Source of the DNA: Pelagerythrobacter marinus
GTDB lineage: Bacteria > Pseudomonadota > Alphaproteobacteria > Sphingomonadales > Sphingomonadaceae
Direction: 5' to 3'
DNA length: 64,000 bases
NCBI RefSeq assembly: GCF_009827515.1
Contig: NZ_WTYO01000001.1
Location: 707,163-771,162 of the forward strand
Shown here: in pieces, positions 1-8,964 of the stretch
How the letters are laid out: the number at the start of each line of letters is the position of its first letter
Numbering within the stretch: position 1 is the stretch's first letter
Notes under the pieces: model-generated
The model's input: only the letters and a program-made list of their open reading frames with translations
Told to the model about the DNA's origin: nothing
Databases searched by the model: none
Position numbers and translations under genes: made by a program

Positions 1-30
1 GATCCGCCGCAAAGTCTGAAGCACGAAAAA

Positions 31-64
31 GCGCCCGGCCTCGCGGTGAGGCCGGGCGCTTTTC
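31..64. terminator. Strong hairpin terminator
   Basis: A 12-base stem (GCGCCCGGCCTC paired with GAGGCCGGGCGC) closes a short loop and is followed by TTTT on the plus strand and preceded by a run of A, so it could work in both directions. It probably ends a plus-strand gene lying before the window. Confidence 0.85.
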
Positions 65-87
65 TGTTTCGCTCTCTCTCCGTCTCG

Positions 88-180
88 CGTCATGCTGAAC
101 TCGTTTCACCATCCATCGCGCCTTCATGGGCTGAGTCCCGAGAGGACGAATGGACCCCGAAACGAGTTCAGGGTGACGGG
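88..180. repeat. Dispersed inverted-repeat element, copy 1
   Basis: The outer arms are CATGCTGAACTCGTTTCA and the partly complementary GAAACGAGTTCAGGGTG, with a variable centre. Closely similar elements occur at 52596-52689 in the same orientation and at 63452-63547 inverted. It has no coding potential. It sits between a terminator and the 3' end of the M3 peptidase gene. Confidence 0.85.
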
Positions 181-220
181 GGGCGGCGCCGCGGGCCGCC
201 CCTCAGGAGCGCTTACCCCC

Positions 221-2458
221 TCAGTCCTCGGTCGTTTCGGGCGGCAGCGGGCCGTCCGACGTGGTCGGTTCGGCTTCCGCCTCGCCGCCCAGCAACCCGC
301 GAGCCTCGAGCATCGGCGTCACGTCGGGCTGGCGCCCGGCGAAGTTCTCGAACATCTTGAAATAGTCCATCGTCCCGCCGCGGCTGAGCACGGTCTTGCG
401 ATAGTGATCGCCGTTCGCGCGCGTCAGCCCGCCGTTGTCGAGGAACCACTGCCGGCTGTCGCGGTCGAGCATCTCGGTCCAGAGGTAGGAATAGTACCCC
501 GCGCTGTAACCGGCCGGGCTGGAGAAGATGTGGTTGAAATAGGTCGAGCGATAGCGCGGCGGCACCAGGTCCACTTCCAGCCCCAGTTCCTCCAGCGCGC
601 TGCGTTCGAAGGCATCGACTTCCTCGGGCGTGTCGATCGCCGCCGCTTCCTCGGCGCTCAGCGCGTGCCACTTCATGTCGAGCAGCGCGGCCTCGACCAC
701 TTCGCCGAAATCGTATCCCTGGTTGAACTTGGCCGCGGCCTCGATCTTCTCGACCAGCTCGGCCGGGATCGTCTCGCCCGTTTCGTAGTGCTTGGCATAG
801 TTGCGCAGGACCTCGGGATATGTCGCCCACAGCTCGTTCACCTGGCTCGGGTACTCGACGAAATCGCGCGCGGTCGCCGTGCCCGAGAGGCTGGCGTATT
901 TCTGGTCGGCGAAGAAACCGTGCAGCGCGTGGCCGAACTCGTGGAACAGCGTGTTGACGTTGTCGAAGCTGACCAGCTGCGGTTCGCCGTCGGCGGCCTT
1001 GGGGATGTTGAGCACGTTGTAGATCACCGGCTTGGTGCCGTAGAGGTGGCTCTGGTCCACGAAGTTGCTCATCCACGCGCCGCCGCGCTTGCTCGGCCGC
1101 TGGAAGGGATCGAAATAGAAGATCCCCAGCTCGCTGCCATCGGCATCGAACACGGTATAGGTCGTCACGTCGGGGTGGTAGACCGGCAGGTCGGTGCGCT
1201 GTTCGAACGACAGGCCGTAGAGCTTGTTCGCGGCGTAGAACACGCCGTTTTCGAGCACGCTGGTCAGTTCGAAATAGGGCTTAACCGCGTTCTCGTCGAT
1301 GTCGTACTTCGCCTTGCGGACTTTCTCGGCATAGCGATACCAGTCCCACGGGCGCACGTCGAAATCGCCGCCTTCGGCCCGGATCTGCTCGTTCAGCAAG
1401 GCCGCCTCGCGCCGCTGGGTCGCGGCGAGGGCGGGGACCATCTGCTCCATGAAATCGAGCGCGGTCTTCGGGTTCTTGGCCATGCGGTCGTACATGACGT
1501 AGCTCGCCCAGTCGGGCTGGCCGAACAGGGCCGCCTTCTGCGCGCGCAAGCCGGCGATTTCGGCCAGCAGGGTGCGCGTGTCGTTCTCGCCGCCGCGGTC
1601 CGCGCGGTGATAGCTGTTCATGAACAAGGCCTCGCGCGTGGCGCGGTCTTCCAGCTCGGGCAGGAGCGGCTGCTGCGTCGTGTTCTGCAGCGCGATCACG
1701 TACTTGCCATCCAGCCCGCGCTCGGTCGCCAGCTTGGCGGCAGCCTCGATATCGGCATCGGACAGGCCGGCGAGCTGGGCCCTGCTGTCCACCACCAGCG
1801 CGCCGTCCACCGTCGCCTGGCGCACTTTCTGCGAAAACTCGGTGGTCAGTTCGGACAGGCGCGAATTGATCGCCTTCACCTGTTCCTTCTGCGCCGGGTC
1901 GAGCAGGGCGCCGGCATGGACCATCTGGTCGTAGGTTTCTTCCAGCAGCTTGGCGTCTTCCGGCGTCATCGTCATCGCCGCGCGGTTGTCGTACACCGCC
2001 TTGACCCGCTGGAACAGCACCGGATCGAGCGTGATCGCGTCCGAATGCTGCGACAGCTTGGGGCCGATCTCGGCCTGGACCGCGTCGAGCGTGTCGTTGG
2101 TGTTCGCGCCGGTCAGCGCGTAGAACACCGTCGCCACCCGGCCGAGCATCCGGCCCGAGGTTTCGAGCGCGACGATCGTGTTCTCGAACGTCGGCGGCTC
2201 GGGGTTGTTCTTGATCGCCTCGATCTCGGCGCTGTGGATCGCCATCGCCTGTTCGAAGGCGGGCTTGTAATCGCTATCGTCGATCTGCGTGAAATCGGGC
2301 GCGTGGAACGGCAGGCTGCTCGCTTTCGCGAAATAGCCGGTTGCCTCGGGAATCGCGCTCTCGGCAGCGGCAGTATCGGCGGAATTCACGGCACCCTCCT
2401 CGATCGTGGAGCACCCGGCGAGTGCGAATGCGATGGTGGCCAGGATATGGGCCTTCAT
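221..2458 (-). CDS. M3 family metallopeptidase (Dcp/oligopeptidase A type), lipoprotein
   Basis: A 745-residue zinc peptidase predicted to cleave short peptides in the periplasm or at the envelope. The zinc motif HEFGH lies at about residues 506-510, followed by ALHGFF as in the thimet/Dcp family, and the length is typical of peptidyl-dipeptidases. The start at 2458 was chosen over an in-frame ATG at 2551 because GGAGAG lies just upstream and the protein then begins with a signal peptide ending in a lipobox, LAGC (Cys16). A peptidyl-dipeptidase is more likely than oligopeptidase A because of the exported N-terminus, but substrate specificity cannot be read from sequence. It lies 122 bases downstream of thpR on the same strand. 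Confidence 0.93.
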   Translation of the reverse strand: MKAHILATIAFALAGCSTIEEGAVNSADTAAAESAIPEATGYFAKASSLPFHAPDFTQIDDSDYKPAFEQAMAIHSAEIEAIKNNPEPPTFENTIVALETSGRMLGRVATVFYALTGANTNDTLDAVQAEIGPKLSQHSDAITLDPVLFQRVKAVYDNRAAMTMTPEDAKLLEETYDQMVHAGALLDPAQKEQVKAINSRLSELTTEFSQKVRQATVDGALVVDSRAQLAGLSDADIEAAAKLATERGLDGKYVIALQNTTQQPLLPELEDRATREALFMNSYHRADRGGENDTRTLLAEIAGLRAQKAALFGQPDWASYVMYDRMAKNPKTALDFMEQMVPALAATQRREAALLNEQIRAEGGDFDVRPWDWYRYAEKVRKAKYDIDENAVKPYFELTSVLENGVFYAANKLYGLSFEQRTDLPVYHPDVTTYTVFDADGSELGIFYFDPFQRPSKRGGAWMSNFVDQSHLYGTKPVIYNVLNIPKAADGEPQLVSFDNVNTLFHEFGHALHGFFADQKYASLSGTATARDFVEYPSQVNELWATYPEVLRNYAKHYETGETIPAELVEKIEAAAKFNQGYDFGEVVEAALLDMKWHALSAEEAAAIDTPEEVDAFERSALEELGLEVDLVPPRYRSTYFNHIFSSPAGYSAGYYSYLWTEMLDRDSRQWFLDNGGLTRANGDHYRKTVLSRGGTMDYFKMFENFAGRQPDVTPMLEARGLLGGEAEAEPTTSDGPLPPETTED

Positions 2459-2580
2459 GGTCTCTCCAATCGTGTGTCGGGCCGGGCGCGGGGCACCGGG
2501 CAGGACAGGTTTGCTGCTGCGCGTTGAACCGGAGATCGGGGGCGAATGCAAGGACTTGCCGACGAACGGCAGGCGCCGCG

Positions 2581-3114
2581 TCAGCCGAGGGGGAAATCCT
2601 CCAGCCGTGCGTAGTCCGATCCGCCCGCCGTCAGCCGGCTTTCATAGAGCGCGAAGCATTCGACGGGCCAGGGCTCGGTGGCCAGCAGGGCATTGTCGGC
2701 CAGCCAGCCGCCGATCGGCCCGCTGGAGGCATTGAGCCGGGCAAGCGTGACGTGGGGCACGAACTTGCGCGTTTCCGGTACCAGGCCGGCCGCGCGGCAG
2801 GCGCGTTCGACCCGCCGCTGGAGAATGGCGAGCGGCTCGCTCGGGGCGAGGGCCGCCCAGACCGCGTGCGGCCGCCCCTTGCGCGCGAAATGCCCGACCC
2901 CGCGGATCGCGAGTTCGAAGGCCGGCGCCCGCACCGCGGACAGCGCGGCGACGAGATCCTCGGCCACCGGCGGATCGATCTCGCCGGCGAAACGCAGGGT
3001 GAGATGCAACTGCTCCTCCCCCTGCCAGCGCGCGCCCTCGATCCCGTCCATCGCGTCCAGCAACCGGTCGCACACCGTTTCGGGCAGGGGCAGGGCAACG
3101 AACAGGCGATGCAT
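2581..3114 (-). CDS. thpR: RNA 2',3'-cyclic phosphodiesterase
   Basis: A 177-residue member of the 2H phosphoesterase superfamily, related to LigT/ThpR. These enzymes hydrolyse RNA 2',3'-cyclic phosphates and can join tRNA half molecules in vitro. The two hallmark H-x-T-x motifs are seen as HLTL (His37) and HVTL (His121), spaced as in the family, with the N-terminal RLFVALPLP strand typical of LigT. It is transcribed away from uvrA, so the 181-base interval 3115-3295 carries both promoters. The physiological role is uncertain across the family. Confidence 0.9.
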   Translation of the reverse strand: MHRLFVALPLPETVCDRLLDAMDGIEGARWQGEEQLHLTLRFAGEIDPPVAEDLVAALSAVRAPAFELAIRGVGHFARKGRPHAVWAALAPSEPLAILQRRVERACRAAGLVPETRKFVPHVTLARLNASSGPIGGWLADNALLATEPWPVECFALYESRLTAGGSDYARLEDFPLG

Positions 3115-3259
3115 GCGCCCCGCCTAACAGAACCCGCGCCGCGCGTGGACCCCGTTGGGGCGGCACGCGTTGCATCACCGGCGACAGGCCCCACATCCAG
3201 CGCCGCCCCGCCGCGATCGCGGCGCCCGGGGGCGGGCGGTCCGCGCCCGTTGCCCCCAC

Positions 3260-3285
3260 TTGACCCGGGCGAACAATTCAGGAAC
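3260..3285 (+). promoter_or_regulatory. LexA (SOS) box in the uvrA promoter
   Basis: GAAC-AATTCAG-GAAC at 3271-3285 is an exact match to the alphaproteobacterial LexA operator, GTTC-N7-GTTC on either strand. It ends 10 bases before the uvrA ATG. A possible -35 hexamer, TTGACC, begins at 3260; no good -10 is visible. LexA bound here would block uvrA transcription until DNA damage induces SOS. Confidence 0.85.
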
Positions 3286-3295
3286 ACGGCTTCGC

Positions 3296-6235
3296 ATGGC
3301 ACTTACCCAGATTTCCGTCCGCGGCGCGCGCGAGCATAACCTCAAGGGCATCGATATCGATCTGCCGCGCGACAGCCTGATCGTGATCACCGGCCTTTCC
3401 GGCTCGGGCAAGTCGAGCCTCGCCTTCGACACGATCTACGCCGAGGGGCAGCGGCGCTACGTCGAATCGCTCAGCGCCTATGCGCGCCAGTTCCTCGAGA
3501 TGATGCAGAAGCCCGATGTCGAGCATATCGACGGGCTCTCACCCGCGATCTCGATCGAGCAGAAGACCACCAGCCGCAACCCACGCTCCACCGTCGCCAC
3601 CGTTACCGAGATCTACGACTACATGCGCCTTCTGTGGGCGCGCGTGGGCGTGCCCTATTCGCCCGCCACCGGCCTGCCGATCGAGGCGCAGACCGTCTCC
3701 AACATGGTGGACCGGGTCATGGACTTGCCCCAGGGCACGCGGCTCTACCTGCTCGCGCCGGTGGTGCGCGGGCGCAAGGGCGAATACCGCAAGGAACTGG
3801 CCGAATGGCAGAAGGCGGGCTTCACCCGCGTGCGGATCGACGGCGAACTCTACGCGATCGAGGACGCGCCCGCGCTCGACAAGAAGTTCAAGCACGACAT
3901 CGAGGTCGTGGTCGACCGGCTCGCGGTGAAGGCGGGCATCGAGACCCGCCTCGCCGACAGCTTCGAAACCGCGCTCAAGCTCGCCGAAGGGCTCGCCTAT
4001 GTCGATCTCGCCGATGGCGCGGTGCCCGGGCGCGAGGGCGAGGGGGACACCGCCGGCGGCGCGATGAAGGGCGCGGGGATTCCCGCCAACCGCATCGTCT
4101 TTTCGGAGAAGTTCTCCTGCCCGGTCAGCGGCTTTACGCTCGAGGAGGTCGAACCGCGGCTGTTCTCCTTCAACGCGCCGCAGGGCGCCTGCCCGACCTG
4201 CGACGGCATCGGCGAGAAGCAGCTGTTCGACCCGCGGCTGGTGGTCCCCAACGAGGCGCTCAGCCTCAAGAAGGGCGCGGTGGTGCCCTGGGCGAAGAGC
4301 AACCCGCCGTCGCCCTATTACATGCAGGTGCTCGCCAGCCTCGCGAAGGAATACGAGTTCGACCTGACCACCCCGTGGCAGGAGTTCGACCAGGAAATCC
4401 GCGACATCATCCTGTTCGGCACCAGGGGCCGCGCAATCCCGCTCACCTTCAAGGACGGGCGCAAGCAATATACCGTCAACAAGCCGTTCGAGGGCGTGAT
4501 CGGCAATCTCAACCGCCGCATGCTCCAGACCGAGAGCGCGTGGATGCGCGAGGAGCTGGCCAAGTTCCAGACCGCGCAGCCGTGTGAGACCTGCGGCGGC
4601 AAGCGGCTCAACCCCAAGGCGCTCAGCGTCAAGATCCCCGGCCCCGCGGGCCCGACCGACATCGCCACCCCCACGCAGATGAGCGTCGCCGATGCCAAGG
4701 CGTGGTTCCTCGGGCTCGACGATCACCTGACCGAGCAGCAGGCGCAGATCGCGAAGGCCATCCTCAAGGAAATCAACGAGCGGCTGGGCTTCCTCGACAA
4801 TGTCGGGCTCGACTATCTCAACCTCGACCGCACCAGTGGCACGCTATCGGGGGGCGAGAGCCAGCGCATCCGCCTCGCCAGCCAGATCGGCAGCGGGCTG
4901 TCGGGCGTGCTCTACGTGCTCGACGAACCCAGCATCGGCCTGCACCAGCGCGACAACGACCGGCTGCTCGAAACGCTGAAGCGCCTGCGCGATCTCGGCA
5001 ACACCGTGATCGTGGTCGAGCACGACGAGGACGCGATCCGCGCCGCCGATTACGTGGTCGATCTCGGCCCCGGCGCTGGCGTCCACGGGGGCGAGGTGGT
5101 CGCCGAAGGCACGCTGAAGCAGGTGCTGAAGAACAGGAAATCGCTCACCGCCGCCTATCTCACCGGCCGCCGCGAGATCGCGGTCCCGGCCACGCGGCGC
5201 AAGGGCAACGGGCACAAGCTCACCGTCCACGGCGCGCGCGCGAACAACCTGCGCGACGTCACCGCCTCGATCCCGCTGGGCACCTTCACCTGCGTCACCG
5301 GCGTCTCGGGCTCGGGCAAGTCCAGCTTCACCATCGACACGCTCTACGCCTCCGCCGCGCGCGAATTGAACGGCGCGCGCATCGTCGCGGGCGCGCACGA
5401 CAAGGTTACCGGGCTCGAATATTGCGACAAGGTGATCGAGATCGACCAGTCGCCCATCGGCCGCACCCCGCGCTCCAACCCGGCCACCTACACCGGCGCC
5501 TTCACCCAGATCCGCGACTGGTTCGCGGGCCTCCCCGAAAGCCAGGCGCGCGGCTACAAGCCCGGGCGCTTCAGCTTCAACGTCAAGGGCGGCCGCTGCG
5601 AGGCGTGCCAGGGCGACGGCCTCATCAAGATCGAGATGCACTTCCTGCCCGACGTCTACGTCACCTGCGAACAATGCGACGGCAAGCGCTACAACCGCGA
5701 AACGCTGGAGGTGAAGTTCAAGGGGCACTCGATCGCCGACGTGCTCGACATGACGATCGAGGATGCGGAAGAATTCTTCAAGGCGGTCCCGCCGATCCGC
5801 GACAAGATGCATATGCTGAACGAGGTCGGCCTCGGCTACGTCAAGGTCGGCCAGCAGGCGACCACGCTGTCGGGCGGCGAGGCGCAGCGCGTCAAGCTTG
5901 CCAAGGAACTCGCCAAGCGCAGCACCGGGCAGACGCTCTACATCCTCGACGAGCCGACCACGGGCCTCCATTTCGAGGACGTCCGCAAGCTCCTCGAAGT
6001 GCTCCACCGGCTGGTCGACCAGGGGAACTCGGTCGTGGTGATCGAGCACAACCTCGACGTGATCAAGACCGCGGACCATGTGCTCGACCTGGGGCCGGGC
6101 GGGGGCGTGCGCGGGGGTGAGGTCGTGGCGGAGGGGACGCCGGAGGAGGTGGCTGCGGTCGAGGGGAGTTACACGGGGCAGTATCTGCGTCCGATGCTGG
6201 ATCGCGCAACCCGGAACGAGCCTGCCCCGGTGTAG
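3296..6235 (+). CDS. uvrA: Excinuclease ABC subunit UvrA
   Basis: A 979-residue damage-recognition ATPase of nucleotide excision repair. It contains two ABC ATPase modules: Walker A GLSGSGKS at residues 33-40 and GVSGSGKS near residue 670, each followed by an LSGGE signature. CxxC zinc motifs (CPTC, CETC, CEAC and CEQC) lie in the expected places. The start [16 protein letters not shown] matches the family; the open frame runs further upstream, but the LexA box lies at 3271-3285, so 3296 is preferred. The C-terminus [13 protein letters not shown] is followed by a charged tail and TAG, and a second, in-frame relic of a uvrA tail lies directly downstream (6236-6331). Confidence 0.98.
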   Translation: MALTQISVRGAREHNLKGIDIDLPRDSLIVITGLSGSGKSSLAFDTIYAEGQRRYVESLSAYARQFLEMMQKPDVEHIDGLSPAISIEQKTTSRNPRSTVATVTEIYDYMRLLWARVGVPYSPATGLPIEAQTVSNMVDRVMDLPQGTRLYLLAPVVRGRKGEYRKELAEWQKAGFTRVRIDGELYAIEDAPALDKKFKHDIEVVVDRLAVKAGIETRLADSFETALKLAEGLAYVDLADGAVPGREGEGDTAGGAMKGAGIPANRIVFSEKFSCPVSGFTLEEVEPRLFSFNAPQGACPTCDGIGEKQLFDPRLVVPNEALSLKKGAVVPWAKSNPPSPYYMQVLASLAKEYEFDLTTPWQEFDQEIRDIILFGTRGRAIPLTFKDGRKQYTVNKPFEGVIGNLNRRMLQTESAWMREELAKFQTAQPCETCGGKRLNPKALSVKIPGPAGPTDIATPTQMSVADAKAWFLGLDDHLTEQQAQIAKAILKEINERLGFLDNVGLDYLNLDRTSGTLSGGESQRIRLASQIGSGLSGVLYVLDEPSIGLHQRDNDRLLETLKRLRDLGNTVIVVEHDEDAIRAADYVVDLGPGAGVHGGEVVAEGTLKQVLKNRKSLTAAYLTGRREIAVPATRRKGNGHKLTVHGARANNLRDVTASIPLGTFTCVTGVSGSGKSSFTIDTLYASAARELNGARIVAGAHDKVTGLEYCDKVIEIDQSPIGRTPRSNPATYTGAFTQIRDWFAGLPESQARGYKPGRFSFNVKGGRCEACQGDGLIKIEMHFLPDVYVTCEQCDGKRYNRETLEVKFKGHSIADVLDMTIEDAEEFFKAVPPIRDKMHMLNEVGLGYVKVGQQATTLSGGEAQRVKLAKELAKRSTGQTLYILDEPTTGLHFEDVRKLLEVLHRLVDQGNSVVVIEHNLDVIKTADHVLDLGPGGGVRGGEVVAEGTPEEVAAVEGSYTGQYLRPMLDRATRNEPAPV

Positions 6236-6331
6236 GCTGGGGTCGGAGTAGATTGCCAAGGCGCTGGAGAGAGGTATTCAAAGCGACACCTCAAGCCGAT
6301 GCTGGAGCAGCGGAGGGACGCGACGAAGTAA
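6236..6331 (+). pseudogene. Relic of a second uvrA 3' end, in frame with uvrA
   Basis: After the uvrA stop, the same reading frame stays open for 31 codons to TAA at 6329. The end of that stretch reads ERYSKRHLKPMLEQRRDATK, which resembles the real UvrA tail [18 protein letters not shown]; the shared PML codons are offset by exactly 105 bases. This looks like a duplicated or displaced uvrA terminus left at the edge of the AT-rich island. It has no start codon of its own. A chance match is possible because the similarity is short. Confidence 0.55.
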
Positions 6332-6360
6332 TGCGAGAGCAGCGCAATACGTTACCTGAT

Positions 6361-8004
6361 TTACGATCGTGGAGGAAAGTGATGCCTGCCGTACCATGTG
6401 TCAGCTAGTTGCTCATCTAGGTGCATTATCACCCATGGTTGCGCGCGATAAGGCACAATAGTCAGGTAAGCCGCTAGTAGAGCTGGAAAAGGCTCAAATG
6501 CTTTTGCCAAGCTCCAATCGCTTAATCGCACGGCCTCTTCTATTTGTTCTAACCAAGTGCTGTCAAATATCTGTTGCCCGGAATTCTCGCCTTCTTTGGA
6601 ATGCTGAGGCGAGAAAAAATCGTTGTCGGGCACCCGAACAGACTCATGGAGGAGGTTGGAGTATACTCTCCAGAAATTCTTACATGTTTGCTTCCAGTTG
6701 CGTTTTGCTACCATTAAAAAAAGTGCTTTCGCGAAGTAAGATCGATTCAGCGCTATGTCGCGACTAATATCGCTTTTGTCTCCCACGATTCCTCCGGAAG
6801 TAAGGTAGAGGACTTCATCAAACCGATAGTATGGGGGGGAATTCGCAGCCAACGCGCTGTCTCGCCGACGCGCCGCCGAAATTACCGCTCCTAGCACCGA
6901 GATGAGAGCCAGATCGGGTTTACGCGTGGCATCCAGTTTTCGATATGCCCAGTATCGCACAATCATTGATGGTATGACGGCCTGACCCCAAAGGGTATTC
7001 GGGCCGAAGCTGTATTCTAGCAATTCTCTCAAGTAGGTTCGCTTCTCAGGGCTCAACTCCACGCCGAAGAGGACCAGGAACGCGCCTGCGTCAGCGATGA
7101 GGCGCCTTCTTTCGATCATAATGTCCACTTCGGCCAGCGGGTTCCGCTGTGCCCACATTAGCTTTGGATCGTAGTCAAGTTCAATCGCTTCAGATATTAA
7201 GCTGTTTGCATGCTCCGCCGCGACTTCTAGATACTCGGCAATCAAAACTGTGCCATCATCCCTGTCCGCAAGGGGGATACATCTAACTGCTGCGAGAACA
7301 CTGATTAAAAACATAGAGTAGTGATCTTCGCTTTCGCGCCACGGCCTTTTTAGGATCTCCGAGAATAAGAGGCTAGCGGTAATGATCGCTCGCTTACGCG
7401 AGGCAGTCATCTTGTACGGGTCCTTCATGGCCTCCTCTATCGAGGCTGATATAAGCTGGATGTCCGGTAGATCTCGCCCTTCATGGGTGTAGACCTTCAA
7501 GACACGGCTCATAGCTTCGGGAGAAGAGGGCCATACTTTCTCAATTTGAGGCGTAAAGCGATTTAAAAGGTTACCGCGAGACCAGTATTCGACCTTGCTT
7601 GCGGCAACTCCAGGTTCCCCGCAGTGCTTGGCTACATTCTCGAAAAGCACCATCGCCGCTTCGTCAATTTCGCCGTTCGTGCAAAAGACGAAAACATGTC
7701 TCTCGTTCTTGGTAGCCTGGTATGCGTCCGGTACGAAGCTAATCATACCCTCACGAAATTGCCCGAGCAGTGACTGGGCTTCCGACTTTGAAACACGCGT
7801 GCCCGGGTTCCCTTTTAACTGAATGGCATACAGGGTTCCATCTGGAGCGCGAGCGATTACATCCTTGCCAAACTCAAGAGCCGTGTGGCGCGTGTTGTGA
7901 AGAACGTCCCAACCTTCAGAAATCAGGAGCTGGACGAAGGCCGGCTGGTATTGCCTCTCAGACTGATTATCCAGCCAAGATTCGACGAGCTTGTTCGCGA
8001 TCAT
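6361..8004 (-). CDS. PD-(D/E)XK-like nuclease protein with long helical C-terminal region
   Basis: A 547-residue protein with no named family recognised. Residues 1-70 look like a restriction-endonuclease fold: a helix containing ERQYQPAFVQLLISEGW, then EFGKDVIA (Asp48), then AIQLKG (Gln62, Lys64). This is the D-x13-Q-x-K arrangement of Mrr-like and archaeal Holliday junction resolvase-like nucleases. The remaining 450 residues are mostly predicted helix without clear repeats. AAGAAGG lies just upstream of the start. The gene overlaps the 3' end of the 209-residue gene by 38 bases, so the two form an operon. Base composition is far more AT-rich than the neighbours (the line at 6541-6600 is 42% GC by hand count), indicating horizontal acquisition. 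A defence role is inference; a repair or mobile-element function is also possible. Confidence 0.75.
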   Translation of the reverse strand: MIANKLVESWLDNQSERQYQPAFVQLLISEGWDVLHNTRHTALEFGKDVIARAPDGTLYAIQLKGNPGTRVSKSEAQSLLGQFREGMISFVPDAYQATKNERHVFVFCTNGEIDEAAMVLFENVAKHCGEPGVAASKVEYWSRGNLLNRFTPQIEKVWPSSPEAMSRVLKVYTHEGRDLPDIQLISASIEEAMKDPYKMTASRKRAIITASLLFSEILKRPWRESEDHYSMFLISVLAAVRCIPLADRDDGTVLIAEYLEVAAEHANSLISEAIELDYDPKLMWAQRNPLAEVDIMIERRRLIADAGAFLVLFGVELSPEKRTYLRELLEYSFGPNTLWGQAVIPSMIVRYWAYRKLDATRKPDLALISVLGAVISAARRRDSALAANSPPYYRFDEVLYLTSGGIVGDKSDISRDIALNRSYFAKALFLMVAKRNWKQTCKNFWRVYSNLLHESVRVPDNDFFSPQHSKEGENSGQQIFDSTWLEQIEEAVRLSDWSLAKAFEPFPALLAAYLTIVPYRAQPWVIMHLDEQLADTWYGRHHFPPRS

Positions 8005-8596
8005 ATTCAGCCTTCTTTTCGCATACTATCATAGACAAGCGCCGTTTGTACTCTGCTTTTTCGTGAGCCGATTGATTTCTATGCCTCTCAGCCATCCGCT
8101 CTATCTGCTGAGGTGTCAGCAAAATTGAGGGCGCTTGCCACTTCCCATCAGCATCGAAGGAGTGGGACATTGTAGACAAGGCCTCAAGGAGGAGTTCTTC
8201 GGACAACGGTTTGCCTTCTCCACTTATCACATTGCCGGATTTATCTGCACCTTCGCTGATGGCATCGATGATCTGCTTGGCAGTGCTTTGCGCAAGCTGT
8301 TGTGCCATTTCCCACAGTTTCTCGAGTACATCTTGATATGAAAACTCATCGATGGGGGCGATACGTATTTCTACAGAGCCTTCATGCTTTTCAATTTTCG
8401 TCTTATCTGTCTCGCCGCTTTCTCTCACAATCTCGCTTGCGGAGCCTTCAAAAATGCAGTGTCTCGCGATATCGGCAACGATTGGCTCGATCTCACCGAC
8501 CATCTTTCGCATGATGTCGATGTTCGATTTCTCTCTTGTTGAGACAATTTTTTGGAAAGCCGGCAGCATGCTGAGAGCATAGCCGCTTTCCGCCAT
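7967..8596 (-). CDS. Hypothetical protein, partner of the adjacent nuclease gene
   Basis: A 209-residue soluble protein of unrecognised family. It is largely helical and charged, with a conserved-looking C-terminal tail rich in Arg, Lys and Glu (EYKRRLSMIVCEKKAEYDRE) that could be a coiled coil. No signal peptide, membrane segment or catalytic motif is visible. The 3' end overlaps the start of the nuclease gene by 38 bases, implying coupled expression. The start at 8596 has only a distant GGGAGA; an in-frame ATG at 8569 (MLPAFQK) is an alternative. Composition is AT-rich like the nuclease gene, so both probably arrived together. It may be a regulator, antitoxin or structural partner, but nothing in the sequence decides this. 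Confidence 0.65.
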   Translation of the reverse strand: MAESGYALSMLPAFQKIVSTREKSNIDIMRKMVGEIEPIVADIARHCIFEGSASEIVRESGETDKTKIEKHEGSVEIRIAPIDEFSYQDVLEKLWEMAQQLAQSTAKQIIDAISEGADKSGNVISGEGKPLSEELLLEALSTMSHSFDADGKWQAPSILLTPQQIERMAERHRNQSAHEKAEYKRRLSMIVCEKKAEYDREQARRILAG

Positions 8597-8964
8597 TACA
8601 AGTCAGGCTGGTCTCCCTTTTCCACATCTTAGTGACCTGCTAAATTCTGACCTACACGCCTCTCACTTATACTAGATCCGTTCGCTGCCCCACAAGCAGA
8701 CGAACCAATGCACAATCTTCCTTTAGACCCTCAAGCACCGGGCGCGGGCCGGCTGCGCTTTGTCGCACGGGCTCAGATGCGCCGTCGCCCCCTGCCTCAA
8801 GTGCGCCTCGGTTACTTTTGACAGACTGGCGGTTCGGAGGCGCAGTGTCGGTACGCCCTCCGACCTTCACCCACCATCCACCCCAGCACCCCACAAACCA
8901 TTTTCCTACAGCCCCCTGCATCGCATAAGTGGTTCGGTTCGTTCATCCATGCGGAGTCCGAACC
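8597..8964. other. Intergenic region at the right edge of the AT-rich island
   Basis: 368 bases without a convincing gene. Base composition switches from AT-rich to GC-rich at about 8740. The stretch 8870-8905 is C-rich (repeated CACCC/CCACC). No tRNA, integrase site or obvious direct repeat shared with the left edge (6330-6360) was found by eye. It must hold the promoter of the leftward two-gene unit and that of the rightward HTH gene. Confidence 0.5.

Noticed and set aside
8597..8964. Attachment sites or an integrase for the AT-rich island
   Set aside because: No tRNA, integrase or convincing direct repeats at either edge were found by eye.
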